A program made the position numbers and the translations under genes. Shown here in pieces: positions 55,340 through 64,000 of a stretch of 64,000 nt of DNA. The notes under the pieces were generated by a model. The model searched no databases, was not told where the DNA came from, and worked only from the letters and a program-made list of their open reading frames with translations. The DNA comes from CAVSIS01 sp963814875 (GTDB lineage Bacteria; Acidobacteriota; Thermoanaerobaculia; Thermoanaerobaculales; Sulfomarinibacteraceae). The first letter of the stretch is position 1. Each line of letters opens with the position of its first letter. The DNA lies in assembly GCA_963814875.1 (NCBI GenBank), contig CAWFFJ010000023.1, positions 1 through 64,000 of the forward strand, written 5' to 3'.

Positions 55340-55405
55340 CACCTGCGACCACCCTCGGTCGTCGACTCTGGCGCCTCGGCCGCGGCAGCCATCCCGCTGC
55401 CGGCT

Positions 55406-55489
55406 GGGTAGTTCCTACCTGATGGGCAATGTCAATCTCGGGTAGAAAGTGCGCTTGTCGGATCCTGTGCCAAGGGGCTAGGTTTGAGG
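55406..55489 (+). promoter_or_regulatory. Cassette promoter 4 (28-aa peptide), divergent from cassette 3
   Basis: On the plus strand: box 1 GGGTAGTTCCTACCT at 55406-55420, box 2 GGGTAGAAAGTGCGC starting 55440 (34 nt), -10-like TAGGTT at 55479 (39 nt), with TTGTCG about 17 nt upstream of it. It lies back-to-back with cassette 3, box 1 to box 1 about 66 bases apart. Confidence 0.78.
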
Positions 55490-55515
55490 AGGATCCGAAA
55501 GAAGGGAGACCTCAC

Positions 55516-55602
55516 ATGAGCACGGGCACCATAATCATCCTGGTCGTTGTGCTGTTCATCGTATTCGGCGGTGGCGGCTACTATTGGCGAAGGGGACGGT
55601 AA
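55516..55602 (+). CDS. 28-residue single-span membrane peptide
   Basis: MSTGTIIILVVVLFIVFGGG then GYYWRRGR and stop. One hydrophobic helix, a glycine run, aromatic belt and basic C-terminus. Start ATG at 55516 is 26 bases after cassette 4 and preceded by GAAGGGAGACC. Resembles short GGGGYYWRR-type membrane peptides annotated in other bacteria as hypothetical; I know no function. Its dedicated promoter is the best evidence that it is real. Confidence 0.75.
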   Translation: MSTGTIIILVVVLFIVFGGGGYYWRRGR

Positions 55603-55923
55603 TCATCGCCCCTGGATGCGGGCCCCAGCGCCCGCATCAGTCCTGCGGACCTCCTCTGCCGGCCCCTGTCGGCGGAGGAGCGACGCCCGCAGGCCGACGT
55701 CGGTCTCGACACTGAGCAGCGACGTGCAGCCTCCGCGGCGTATCGCCGCACTCGCAATGACCTCGCGATCCCCAACGGGGGTCGCGCCTCTCGATGACAG
55801 CGGGTCTTCGCACCGCCGCAGGTGCCACTCACGCGTGCGATGCCTCGGCCGCGTCCGCCTTGGTCTTGTGGACCGTTCCGTCCGGGTGGTTGGGTGGAGA
55901 GTAGATCGTAGAGAGCTTCAACC
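55603..55923. other. 321-base region between convergent genes, no clear gene
   Basis: On the minus strand, right after the oxidoreductase stop, a short open frame reads KLSTIYSPPNHPDGTVHKTKADAAEASHA with only a TTG start; probably chance. GATGCGGG..CCCGCATC near 55616-55637 forms a short hairpin that could terminate the 28-aa peptide transcript. Nothing else recognised. Confidence 0.4.
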
Positions 55924-56937
55924 TCACGCCGCAGAGAGCTGGACGAGCTGCTTGCCCTGGTTCTTCCCCTGGAGCATGCCGATGAAGGCCTGCGGCGCGG
56001 CTTCGATGCCTTGGGCGATGTCCTCCCGGTACTTCAGCTTCCCCTCCTTCAGCCATGCGGCCAACTGCTCGAGCGCTTCGGGGAACCGCTCCGCGAAGGC
56101 GGAGACCAGGAAGCCCTGCGCCTTCGCCTGCTTGGCGATCAGCTGACCCAACCAGCGCGGCCCCAGCTCGGGCTTCTCCAGGTTGCACTGGGAGATCTCC
56201 CCGCAGACGGAGACCCTCCCCTTGACGTTGATCAGTCGCATGACCATATCGGTGATGGTCCCGCCCACGTTGTCGAAGTAGACGTCGACGCCGTCGGGGC
56301 AGAACCCCTCGAGCTTCTCGTTGCACTCCGCAGAGGTCGTGCACCCGAACGCGGCGTCGAAGCCGAGCTCGTCGAGCAGCCACGAGATCTTCACGTCGGG
56401 CCCCGCCACTCCCACCGCGCGGCAGCCCTTGATCTTCGCGAGCTGACCGACGAGCATCCCGACCGACCCCGCCGCCCCGGACACCACGACCGTCTCCCCT
56501 GGCTGCGGGTCACAGATGTCGATGAGGCCGAAGTAGGCCTTGAGTCCCGGCCTCCCCAGCACGCCGAGGGCGGTGGAGATCGGGGCGAGGCCGGGGTTGA
56601 TCTTCCTCAACTCACGCCCTTGGGCGACGGCGTACTCCTGCCATCCCAGACTGCCTTCGACGGCGTCGCCTACCCGAAACCGCGGATCGCTCGACTCCAC
56701 GACCAAGGCGACTGCTCTGCCGGGCATGATGTCGCCGATGGCAGTCGCCCGGCCATTGGAGTGACCATCGCTCATCCGCTCGCGGGTGGAGGGATCGAGC
56801 GACAGGTAGACCGACCGGGCCAGCACTTCGCCCGCGGCCGGTGATGGCAACGCAGAGTAGCCCAGGTGGAAGTCCGACACCCTTGGCAAGCCCACCGGCC
56901 GTGCTGCGAGCGTGATCCGCCGGTTCACCTGTGGCAT
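55924..56937 (-). CDS. NADP-dependent oxidoreductase, MDR family (CurA/YncB-like)
   Basis: 337 residues. N-terminal MPQVNRRITLAARPVGLPRVSDF and YLSLDPSTRERMS are characteristic of the zinc-free leukotriene-B4-dehydrogenase/curcumin-reductase group. The NADP motif is VVVSGAAGSVGMLVGQLAKIKGCRAVGVAG; VDVYFDNVGGTITDMVM follows. Reduces alpha,beta-unsaturated carbonyls with NADPH, often a detoxification role. It lies 29 bases after the 40-aa gene and may be transcribed from cassette 5. Confidence 0.93.
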   Translation of the reverse strand: MPQVNRRITLAARPVGLPRVSDFHLGYSALPSPAAGEVLARSVYLSLDPSTRERMSDGHSNGRATAIGDIMPGRAVALVVESSDPRFRVGDAVEGSLGWQEYAVAQGRELRKINPGLAPISTALGVLGRPGLKAYFGLIDICDPQPGETVVVSGAAGSVGMLVGQLAKIKGCRAVGVAGPDVKISWLLDELGFDAAFGCTTSAECNEKLEGFCPDGVDVYFDNVGGTITDMVMRLINVKGRVSVCGEISQCNLEKPELGPRWLGQLIAKQAKAQGFLVSAFAERFPEALEQLAAWLKEGKLKYREDIAQGIEAAPQAFIGMLQGKNQGKQLVQLSAA

Positions 56938-56966
56938 TTGATCCGCATGCCCTTCTTAGCAGACGT

Positions 56967-57089
56967 CTACGACCCGTTGGATTTCTTCTTGATCATGACG
57001 ACCAGCAGAACGATGACCAGAACGCCGACCACCGGCCAAATCCACATTCCGCCGCTGCTCATCCCGAACCACCCTGCGTTGTGCATCAT
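56967..57089 (-). CDS. 40-residue membrane peptide
   Basis: MMHNAGWFGMSSGGMWIWPV then VGVLVIVLLVVMIKKKSNGS. One helix with a methionine/glycine-rich N-terminus and lysine tail. Starts at ATG 57087-57089 after AGGAGTTCGCC. Located between the 72-aa membrane protein and the oxidoreductase in the same direction. Looks like the N-terminal segment of SHOCT-type small membrane proteins, without the SHOCT part. Function unknown. Confidence 0.65.
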   Translation of the reverse strand: MMHNAGWFGMSSGGMWIWPVVGVLVIVLLVVMIKKKSNGS

Positions 57090-57196
57090 GGCGAACTCCT
57101 GTGCTGGGCTTCCGCCCCGGCCGGGGGCCGCGAACGGACCAGGCTCTCGTACGGACTCTGTCGGCTGCGCCCCGCCGTCTCTGGAGCGCCTTACAT

Positions 57197-57415
57197 CTAC
57201 CCCTTCGTGCGCACAAAAAGCAGGACTCCGCCCACCACGATTGCGGCGACACCGGCCCACACCGGGATGTTGACCGTCTCCTTGTCCTTGATCGAGAACT
57301 CGATCGGGCCGAGCTTGGCGTCGTGGGTCGACTTGGTGTAGGTGATGCCGCCGTACACCAACCCGACGATGCCGGCTGCGATCAACAGGAGTGCGACGAT
57401 CTTCAGAGCGCTCAT
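57197..57415 (-). CDS. 72-residue two-span membrane protein
   Basis: Starts MSALKIVALLLIAAGIVGLV (TM1), then YGGITYTKSTHDAKLGPIEF and SIKDKETVNIP, then PVWAGVAAIVVGGVLLFV (TM2) and a basic end. Start ATG 57413-57415 follows AAAGGGGGCAG. This pattern occurs in small conserved proteins found in many Gram-negatives; I cannot name the family with certainty. Driven by cassette promoter 5. A 10-codon ORF (starting 57459) in the leader ends at the Shine-Dalgarno. Confidence 0.82.
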   Translation of the reverse strand: MSALKIVALLLIAAGIVGLVYGGITYTKSTHDAKLGPIEFSIKDKETVNIPVWAGVAAIVVGGVLLFVRTKG

Positions 57416-57490
57416 TCTGCCCCCTTTTACCAATCCCCGGTCACGAGCATGCGAATCATTCAGCACCGTCCTCGTCCCGGATACATCTCC

Positions 57491-57568
57491 AAGCTAGTCC
57501 TCGGAAGCCCTGTCGAGAAGCGCACTTACTACCCGGTACAGGAAACGCGGCGTGGGTAGAAACTACCC
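57491..57568 (-). promoter_or_regulatory. Cassette promoter 5 (72-aa membrane protein)
   Basis: In gene direction: box 1 GGGTAGTTTCTACCC starting 57568 (perfect 6-3-6 palindrome), box 2 GGGTAGTAAGTGCGC starting 57534 (34 nt), -10-like TAGCTT starting 57496 (38 nt). The inter-box sequence is nearly identical to cassette 6 (ACGCCGCGTTYCCTGTACC), pointing to recent duplication. Confidence 0.82.
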
Positions 57569-57901
57569 CTCAGGCCGCCACTTCCTGGCGCCCACCCGCG
57601 CGCCCAGGAGCCTGTGGGGCATAGGCCCGGGTCAGCAGTCAGGCTCTTCGAGGCACTCGGGAGCTGCCTGCAGGGCTCCAAATGCCAGATCGTGGTGGAC
57701 GGTGTGAACCAGATCATCGTCGCTGAAGACGGGTCTACGCCCGGCCCACGCCGGCTCCACCCGCTACTTGGTCCTCTTCCAGGTCAGCAGGACGACGATG
57801 GCCTGTCAGGACTTCTGGAAATGGACTGCACTCCAATTGACAGCAAGCTCGTCTTCGCGCCGTCGAACACCCGCCTCTCCCGCGACCGCGCCTCGTCGCA
57901 T
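57569..57901. other. 333-base region with no recognisable gene
   Basis: Short open frames on either strand lack family resemblance and ribosome-binding sites. A TGGGGCATAGGCCCGG motif near 57615 resembles the start of the hairpin at 27341. Nothing else supported. Confidence 0.4.
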
Positions 57902-60900
57902 TCACTCCTTGCCCGTCTTCGCCTCCTGTGCTTCCGTCTGGTCTACTGACGCCTGGTGGCGCGCGAGGAGCTCCTTGCGGCTAGAGCGCAGGTCGATGCC
58001 GGTCGACTTGGCGGGATAGGGCGTGTCGCCCATCAGCCCCGTCCAGAGAACGCGGCTGTAGGCCCCGAAATTGAAGTTATCTTCGACCGAGAAGTCCATT
58101 CCCTTTGTAACCCCCGCCCAGTAGGTTGCGTCGTGCGTGGATTTCGGCACGATCAGATCGGCCGACTTGGCAGGCAGATCTGGTAAATGTGTATTGTAGA
58201 GATAGGCTGATGGAGTCGCTGTGAAGCTCCATGGGCTCGGCGTCGTGTTGAAGACATCGGCCATGGGTTTCGCGAGCGCGTCGTTCAGATTCAATGGCGG
58301 CAAGCCCAGAACCTCTTCAATCGTGCGCACGAAGTCGATTGTGTTGTACTGCGTAGAGACCAAGCCGCCCTGCTTCACGAAGGCGCCCGCCACGAACGCG
58401 ACGGTACGGTGCGAGTCGACGTGGTCGGGCCCATCCTGCGCGTCGTCTTCGATGATGAAGATCAGGGTGTCGTTCGCGTAGCTGCTGTTTGCGATCTTCT
58501 CGACAAGGAGCCCGACCGCATAGTCGTTGTCGGCCTGTTGCAGCTCGGGAGTATTCACGAGGTCGATCGCCGTGTCGAAGTTTCCGGTGTGGTCGTGCAT
58601 GAACCTGACGAGGCTCAATGAAGGAAACGAGGAATGGTTCCCCACTCGGCCCTGGGGTCGTCGGAGTGTACCTGCGTCGGCGGTTCCGTTGCCGTCGATG
58701 GTCTCGGAGTTTCGTTGTGCTTTGTGGTGAGCGTCCTGGGCTTGAAAGGCATCAAACTCGCGCTCCCACTCCTTGTAGCGGTAGTAGTCGGGATACGCGT
58801 TGTCGAAGCCGCGGAAGAACGGATCGGTGTACGGGGAGAGCGAGACATTAGTGGAGTAGGCGACGACCGCGCCGGTCGAGTGCGGGTAGCGATCGAGCGG
58901 GATTTTCAAGTCCTCGGTGTTGTAGCGGGTCGTGTCCAGGAAGAAGCCGTAGCTGCGGACCGTAAGACCCGCCCGCAGCGCGGAGTCCCACAGAAAACCC
59001 GTGTTGAGTTCGTTGTCCGGACCATCCGGCGCAGCCACGTTGGTCTGGCCCGGGAGCAGGTCCGGATCGTCTGGTGTGAAGGGATCGGCCGCCCGGCGCC
59101 CTGCGAGGGTCGGAATGGCGACGTTCACGTTGCGATTGACACCCTCGGTGTCCAGGCTGAGGCCGCGCCCAGCGTAGGCCACCGGAACCTGCCGTTCCAC
59201 GACGTCGGGGGCGCGAGCCGAGGTCGTCCACGGCCAACCGTCATTGCTGACCTCCGCGGTGGCATAAAAGTTGTCGAGGGTGACGAAGGCTCGCGCCAGG
59301 TTGTGCAGATTCGGCGTCAGCGCCTCGCCGAACGCGGCCAGATTGGGATCGCCGTTACCGATCTCCAGGTCGCCCAGAATCTGGTCGTAGGTGCGATTCT
59401 CCTTGATGATGAGGATCACGTGCCGGACGCCCTGCCGCACGGCCGCCATGACCGCGGCGTCTTCGGTGCTGGGTGTGTAGAAGAACCGGTTATTCACGGC
59501 GACCTGCGCCGTCAGCGTCGTGAGCTGTTCAGAATCCGGGAGCGGGAAGCTCTGCAGGCCGGCCTTGAGCAGCTGTGGGATGTACTGATTGGCCGCGAAT
59601 CCATTGGGCTGCGTCGGCGGGCCGTAGCTGTAGCTGAAGCCAGGATTCGGGCCCGTCGGCGACTTGGCGTTGATCACGTACAGGTACTCTGATGCGTCAC
59701 CGCCTTGTTCGCCGAAGCTCTTTACGGTCACGGAGTTCGGGTACCAACCGGTCGGGATGAGACCAACGACCTCTCCGCCGTCGTCGGCACCGTTCAGCGC
59801 CACCACCGCGACGCAGTTCAAGTTGCCGAACGTCACGTAGAGCTGCGTCTCATCCGGTGACAGCGTCACGCTGTTGGGATTCGCCCCGGTGTACCGCAGC
59901 GCGAGCGAGGGGGGCATGACCGGCGTGGAATCGATGTCCCGGGTGATGAGCTTGATGGTTGAGATGATCTCGTTGGTCATGGTGTCGATGACATCGACCG
60001 TGTCCGACTGGTCTTCGACGACGTAGAGGAGCGACTGGTCCGCGTTCAGCGTCATCTTGTTCGGTTGGCCCGTTACCTGAATCCGGGTCGTCACCGCCGG
60101 CTGCCCGCTCAGACTCACCACGACGATCTCGCGGTCACGGATGCTTGACACGTACGCAGTACAGCTTGCCCCGCTGCCCTTGATCACTACCCAGAACGGA
60201 TATTCGCCGCCGGGCGTTCCCGCCTGCGAGGAGTCGCTCTTGCCTGGGCGCAGGTCGAGCTCGGCCACCTCCCACCAGTTGCCGTAGCCGCCGCTGAACA
60301 CTGTGATCGAGTCGTTGTAGTAGTTCGTCACCACCAGGGTCTCGCCGTCATTCGAAACCGCCACGCCGGCGGCGCAGGGTTTTACGGAAACCTGGTTGTT
60401 GATCGGGAGGAAGTCGGAACCGGGCGGCACCTCGAGCCCGACACCCTCGGCGTGGCCCAGGGCTAGAAAGTCCCCGGCAAGCTGCCCCCAGGTTCCGGTG
60501 GCGCTCCGAGTGATGATATGGACCCGGTCGTCGACGCCGCCGGCCACGTAGAACGCCCAACCGGACGGATCGAAGGCGATTCCGTTGTAGGTGTTCGGGA
60601 TCTGCACGACCTGCGTCTTGATCGGCGTGGGGGTCGAAACGTCGTAGATGAACACGTACTCGTTCGAGTCTGGCCAGTTGAAATAGGTTCCGTAGGTGTC
60701 TGGAACGCCGTCGGTTCGGTAGACGCGGTTGTACCCGCTGGTGAGAACCAGCAACGTCTTCTGATCCGGACTCAGCACCGTGGTGACCGCGTGCCCGGCG
60801 AGCCATGCGGGATTGTCAGCCAGCTCAGGATTCATCTGGACGAACCGACTCCCCGGGGGCGCGAGCGGCGTGATGTGTTGCCCCATGTTGGGCAGCTCCT

Positions 60901-61027
60901 GCTGACCCAGCAGCGCCAGGTCCTGGACTTCGAGCTGCGCATCGGCCCGCGGCGCGCCCGAGATGACCAACATGAGCATCAGGCCGGCCGCTGAAAGCGG
61001 GAAACGGTTTTGAACTGTCTTTGTCAT
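57902..61027 (-). CDS. YVTN beta-propeller/phosphoesterase (alkaline-phosphatase superfamily) fusion
   Basis: 1041 residues from ATG 61025-61027 with AGGAG upstream; longer starts up to 61132 are unlikely. Signal peptide (FPLSAAGLMLMLVISGAPRADA), then a YncE/YVTN-like propeller of about 430 residues with repeats such as LYVVEDQSDTVDVIDTMTNEIISTIKL. The C-terminal half is a phosphoesterase domain: VRHVILIIKENRTYDQILGDL, ATAEVSNDGWPWTTSA and FIIEDDAQDGPDHVDSHRTV. Exported enzyme, probably a phosphodiesterase or phosphatase; substrate unknown. The coding sequence looks less GC-rich than the fad operon. Driven by cassette promoter 6. Confidence 0.9.
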   Translation of the reverse strand: MTKTVQNRFPLSAAGLMLMLVISGAPRADAQLEVQDLALLGQQELPNMGQHITPLAPPGSRFVQMNPELADNPAWLAGHAVTTVLSPDQKTLLVLTSGYNRVYRTDGVPDTYGTYFNWPDSNEYVFIYDVSTPTPIKTQVVQIPNTYNGIAFDPSGWAFYVAGGVDDRVHIITRSATGTWGQLAGDFLALGHAEGVGLEVPPGSDFLPINNQVSVKPCAAGVAVSNDGETLVVTNYYNDSITVFSGGYGNWWEVAELDLRPGKSDSSQAGTPGGEYPFWVVIKGSGASCTAYVSSIRDREIVVVSLSGQPAVTTRIQVTGQPNKMTLNADQSLLYVVEDQSDTVDVIDTMTNEIISTIKLITRDIDSTPVMPPSLALRYTGANPNSVTLSPDETQLYVTFGNLNCVAVVALNGADDGGEVVGLIPTGWYPNSVTVKSFGEQGGDASEYLYVINAKSPTGPNPGFSYSYGPPTQPNGFAANQYIPQLLKAGLQSFPLPDSEQLTTLTAQVAVNNRFFYTPSTEDAAVMAAVRQGVRHVILIIKENRTYDQILGDLEIGNGDPNLAAFGEALTPNLHNLARAFVTLDNFYATAEVSNDGWPWTTSARAPDVVERQVPVAYAGRGLSLDTEGVNRNVNVAIPTLAGRRAADPFTPDDPDLLPGQTNVAAPDGPDNELNTGFLWDSALRAGLTVRSYGFFLDTTRYNTEDLKIPLDRYPHSTGAVVAYSTNVSLSPYTDPFFRGFDNAYPDYYRYKEWEREFDAFQAQDAHHKAQRNSETIDGNGTADAGTLRRPQGRVGNHSSFPSLSLVRFMHDHTGNFDTAIDLVNTPELQQADNDYAVGLLVEKIANSSYANDTLIFIIEDDAQDGPDHVDSHRTVAFVAGAFVKQGGLVSTQYNTIDFVRTIEEVLGLPPLNLNDALAKPMADVFNTTPSPWSFTATPSAYLYNTHLPDLPAKSADLIVPKSTHDATYWAGVTKGMDFSVEDNFNFGAYSRVLWTGLMGDTPYPAKSTGIDLRSSRKELLARHQASVDQTEAQEAKTGKE

Positions 61028-61221
61028 TGTGCAAGCTCCTTTGGAAGAGAGACTGTCCAAGCCTCGGCCGAGGGTTGGCGCGGCGTTCATCGTCTGGAGC
61101 CTGTCCCGCATCCCCTGCCTCTTGGCCTTCATGGCCCGTCACCGAGTCTTGCGGTCAACCCACCACAATGGGAGGCCCCTTCATCGGCTGACCACGAAGC
61201 TCCGCCCCCGGCTGTGTCTCC

Positions 61222-61293
61222 AACTTAGTTCTCAGAACCACAGCCTGGAAGCGCACTTACTACCTGGTACAGGGAACGCGGCGTGGGTAGAAA

Positions 61294-61299
<6 letters not shown>
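61222..61299 (-). promoter_or_regulatory. Cassette promoter 6 (phosphoesterase)
   Basis: In gene direction: box 1 AGGTAGTTTCTACCC starting 61299, box 2 AGGTAGTAAGTGCGC starting 61265 (34 nt), -10-like TAAGTT starting 61227 (38 nt). Box 1 overlaps the end of pgi (stop at 61294). The phosphoesterase start is about 195 bases downstream. Confidence 0.8.
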
Positions 61300-62927
<1,628 letters not shown>

Positions 62928-62931
<4 letters not shown>

Positions 62932-64000
62932 GTCCGTCCTTCTTTCGAGGCCCGATGGGGCGGCGTGACCAGGCACTCCCTGACGGTCTGCGCGATGTGC
63001 TCGGCGTCGATCCCGGCCGCGCTCAGGAGCTCGGCCGGCGTGCCGGAGGTCGGCATGGAGTCCACCGCCAGCTTGATCACCGTGGGGAGCTTCTCCGCCA
63101 CGCCCACGAAGGCATCCAGAACGGCGTCGCCGAGCCCGCCCTCCCGCCAGTGATCCTCGACCACGACGAGGCGGCCTCCCGTCGCACGCGCGGCTTCGTG
63201 CAGGGACGCCGAGTCGATCGGCTTGACCGAATAGGCATCGACGACCCGCACCCGGATCCCTTCCGTTTCGAGCTGCTCGCAGGCACGGAGGCTCTCGTGC
63301 AACGTGATCCCTGCGGCGACGATCGTCACTCGATCGGCCCGGGAATGCCGCACCACCTTGCTGCCGCCGATCGGGAACGTCTCACCAGGGGGGTAGATGA
63401 CCGGCGTCTTCGCGCGGGTCGCCCGCAGGTAGGAGATGCCGGAGAGATCGACCATCGCGCTCACCAGGCGCGCCGTCTGGTTCGCGTCGCACGGGTACAG
63501 CACCGTGCTGCCGTGCACGGCCCGCATCATCGCCAGGTCTTCCAGCGCCATCTGCGACGGCCCGTCCTCGCCGATGCTGACGCCGGCATGCGTCCCGCAC
63601 AGGCGAAGGCTGGCGCCGGAGACGGCCGCCATGCGGATCTGGTCGAACGCACGGGTGAGGAAGGCGGCGAACGTCGCGGCGAAGGCGACCTTCCCCAGCA
63701 CGCTCATGCCGAGGGCGGCGCCGACGAGCTGCTGCTCCGCGATGTACGCCTCGAAGAACCTCTCCGGATAGGCCGTGTTGAACTCTTCCGTGAACGTCGA
63801 GTTGGACACCTCGCCGTCGAGGACCATCAGGTCCGACCGGTTGGCGCCCACCGCCACGAGCGCGTCCCCGAACGCCTGCCGCGTGGCTTCCTCGGTTCCG
63901 ACCTCGTAAGCGGGCAGCTTCAACGGCAGTACCGCAGGCGGGGTCGCCGGCCGCAGTTGTGCGGGCTTTGCGACACGAACGGTGATGTTGCGCTCGCCGC
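62928..64000 (-). CDS. tkt: Transketolase, single-chain eukaryote-like type (N-terminus off the window)
   Basis: The reading frame stays open to the right edge; 356 residues are visible. Pyrimidine-binding domain: EEATRQAFGDALVAVGANRSDLMVLDGEVSNST, FFEAYIAEQQLVGAALGMSVLG (TPP-activating Glu) and GTHAGVSIGEDGPSQMALEDLAMMRAV, a motif closer to animal TKT than to E. coli TktA. The C-terminal domain has VVEDHWREGGLGDAV. A TTG at 63921-63923 could start a separate C-terminal subunit, but the upstream frame (RNITVRVAKPAQLRPATPP) is open and coding-like, so a linker within a full-length enzyme is more likely. Confidence 0.88.

Noticed and set aside
57614..57949. 111-codon plus-strand frame opposite the end of the phosphoesterase
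   Set aside because: No ribosome-binding site or family match, and it overlaps the 3' end of a clear gene.
61028..61132. 35-residue upstream extension of the phosphoesterase
   Set aside because: The inner ATG at 61027 has AGGAG and gives a clean signal peptide; the extension would bury it.

Overview
The window is a high-GC bacterial chromosome segment packed with overlapping operons. It carries no rRNA, tRNA, CRISPR array, phage or complete transposon that I can recognise. The gene content suggests Acidobacteriota, possibly a Thermoanaerobaculia-like lineage. Supporting signs are a class D sortase with an LPQTA substrate in an otherwise Gram-negative gene set, a secreted protein of a type I associate with Acidobacteriota, a YVTN-propeller/phosphoesterase, HD-GYP and Roadblock/LC7 signalling, and short intergenic palindromes. 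This assignment is an inference; no marker gene proves it.

Layout. 1-1744: electron transfer flavoprotein (etfA runs off the left edge, etfB). 2035-5826: ClC chloride transporter, fabF and acpP, separated by two copies of a 180-bp palindromic element. 5990-11104: a DNA-binding/PTS EIIA fusion, a NadR-like P-loop protein, an FGGY sugar kinase, an SDR and a cyclase-family hydrolase. 11263-18688: a co-directional block of HD-GYP, TPR lipoprotein, Roadblock/LC7, ftsY, ribD, ribE, an unknown gene and lipM. 18902-24865: four overlapping membrane or glycan genes (AmpG-like, YfhO-like, GT2, LPG-synthase-TM flippase). 24884-32604: housekeeping genes (mazG, Nudix, Usp, cysteine-synthase family, HD, nadE) with a truncated Memo-like ORF and a third palindromic element. 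33092-36856: Ser/Thr kinase, response regulator, and a VapBC module bracketed by inverted repeats. 36965-39856: an operon of a zinc-ribbon pseudo-protease and three pilin-like proteins. 39925-42337: ferredoxin, PEBP, a second VapBC-type pair and an EVE-domain gene. 42475-48717: a beta-oxidation operon (thiolase, FadJ, acyl-CoA dehydrogenase-SCP2, CaiB). 48936-64000: an envelope/stress and sugar region (sortase and substrate, BON lipoprotein, sugar-nucleotidyltransferase, class A PBP, microproteins, phosphoesterase, pgi, transketolase).

Two patterns stand out. (1) A 180/181-bp family with 14-19 bp terminal inverted repeats occurs three times (3986-4165, 5412-5591, 27748-27928). Its end supplies the start codon and first codons (M/V-Q-A-R) of two unrelated genes, fabF and a cysteine-synthase-family gene, and its arms and central hairpin differ between copies while keeping self-complementarity. 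(2) Six promoter cassettes between 51.2 and 61.3 kb share one geometry: a palindrome GGGTAG-N3-CTACCC, a half-related box GGGTAG-N3-GTGC exactly 34 nt downstream, and a TANNTT -10-like hexamer 38-39 nt further on. They sit upstream of the BON lipoprotein, the nucleotidyltransferase, PBP1, a 28-aa peptide, a 72-aa membrane protein and the phosphoesterase. This looks like one activator-dependent envelope or stress regulon whose regulator is not in the window.

Three genes (EVE, acyl-CoA dehydrogenase, nucleotidyltransferase) carry single-base frameshifts, two of them in short homopolymers. These may be sequencing errors rather than real lesions.
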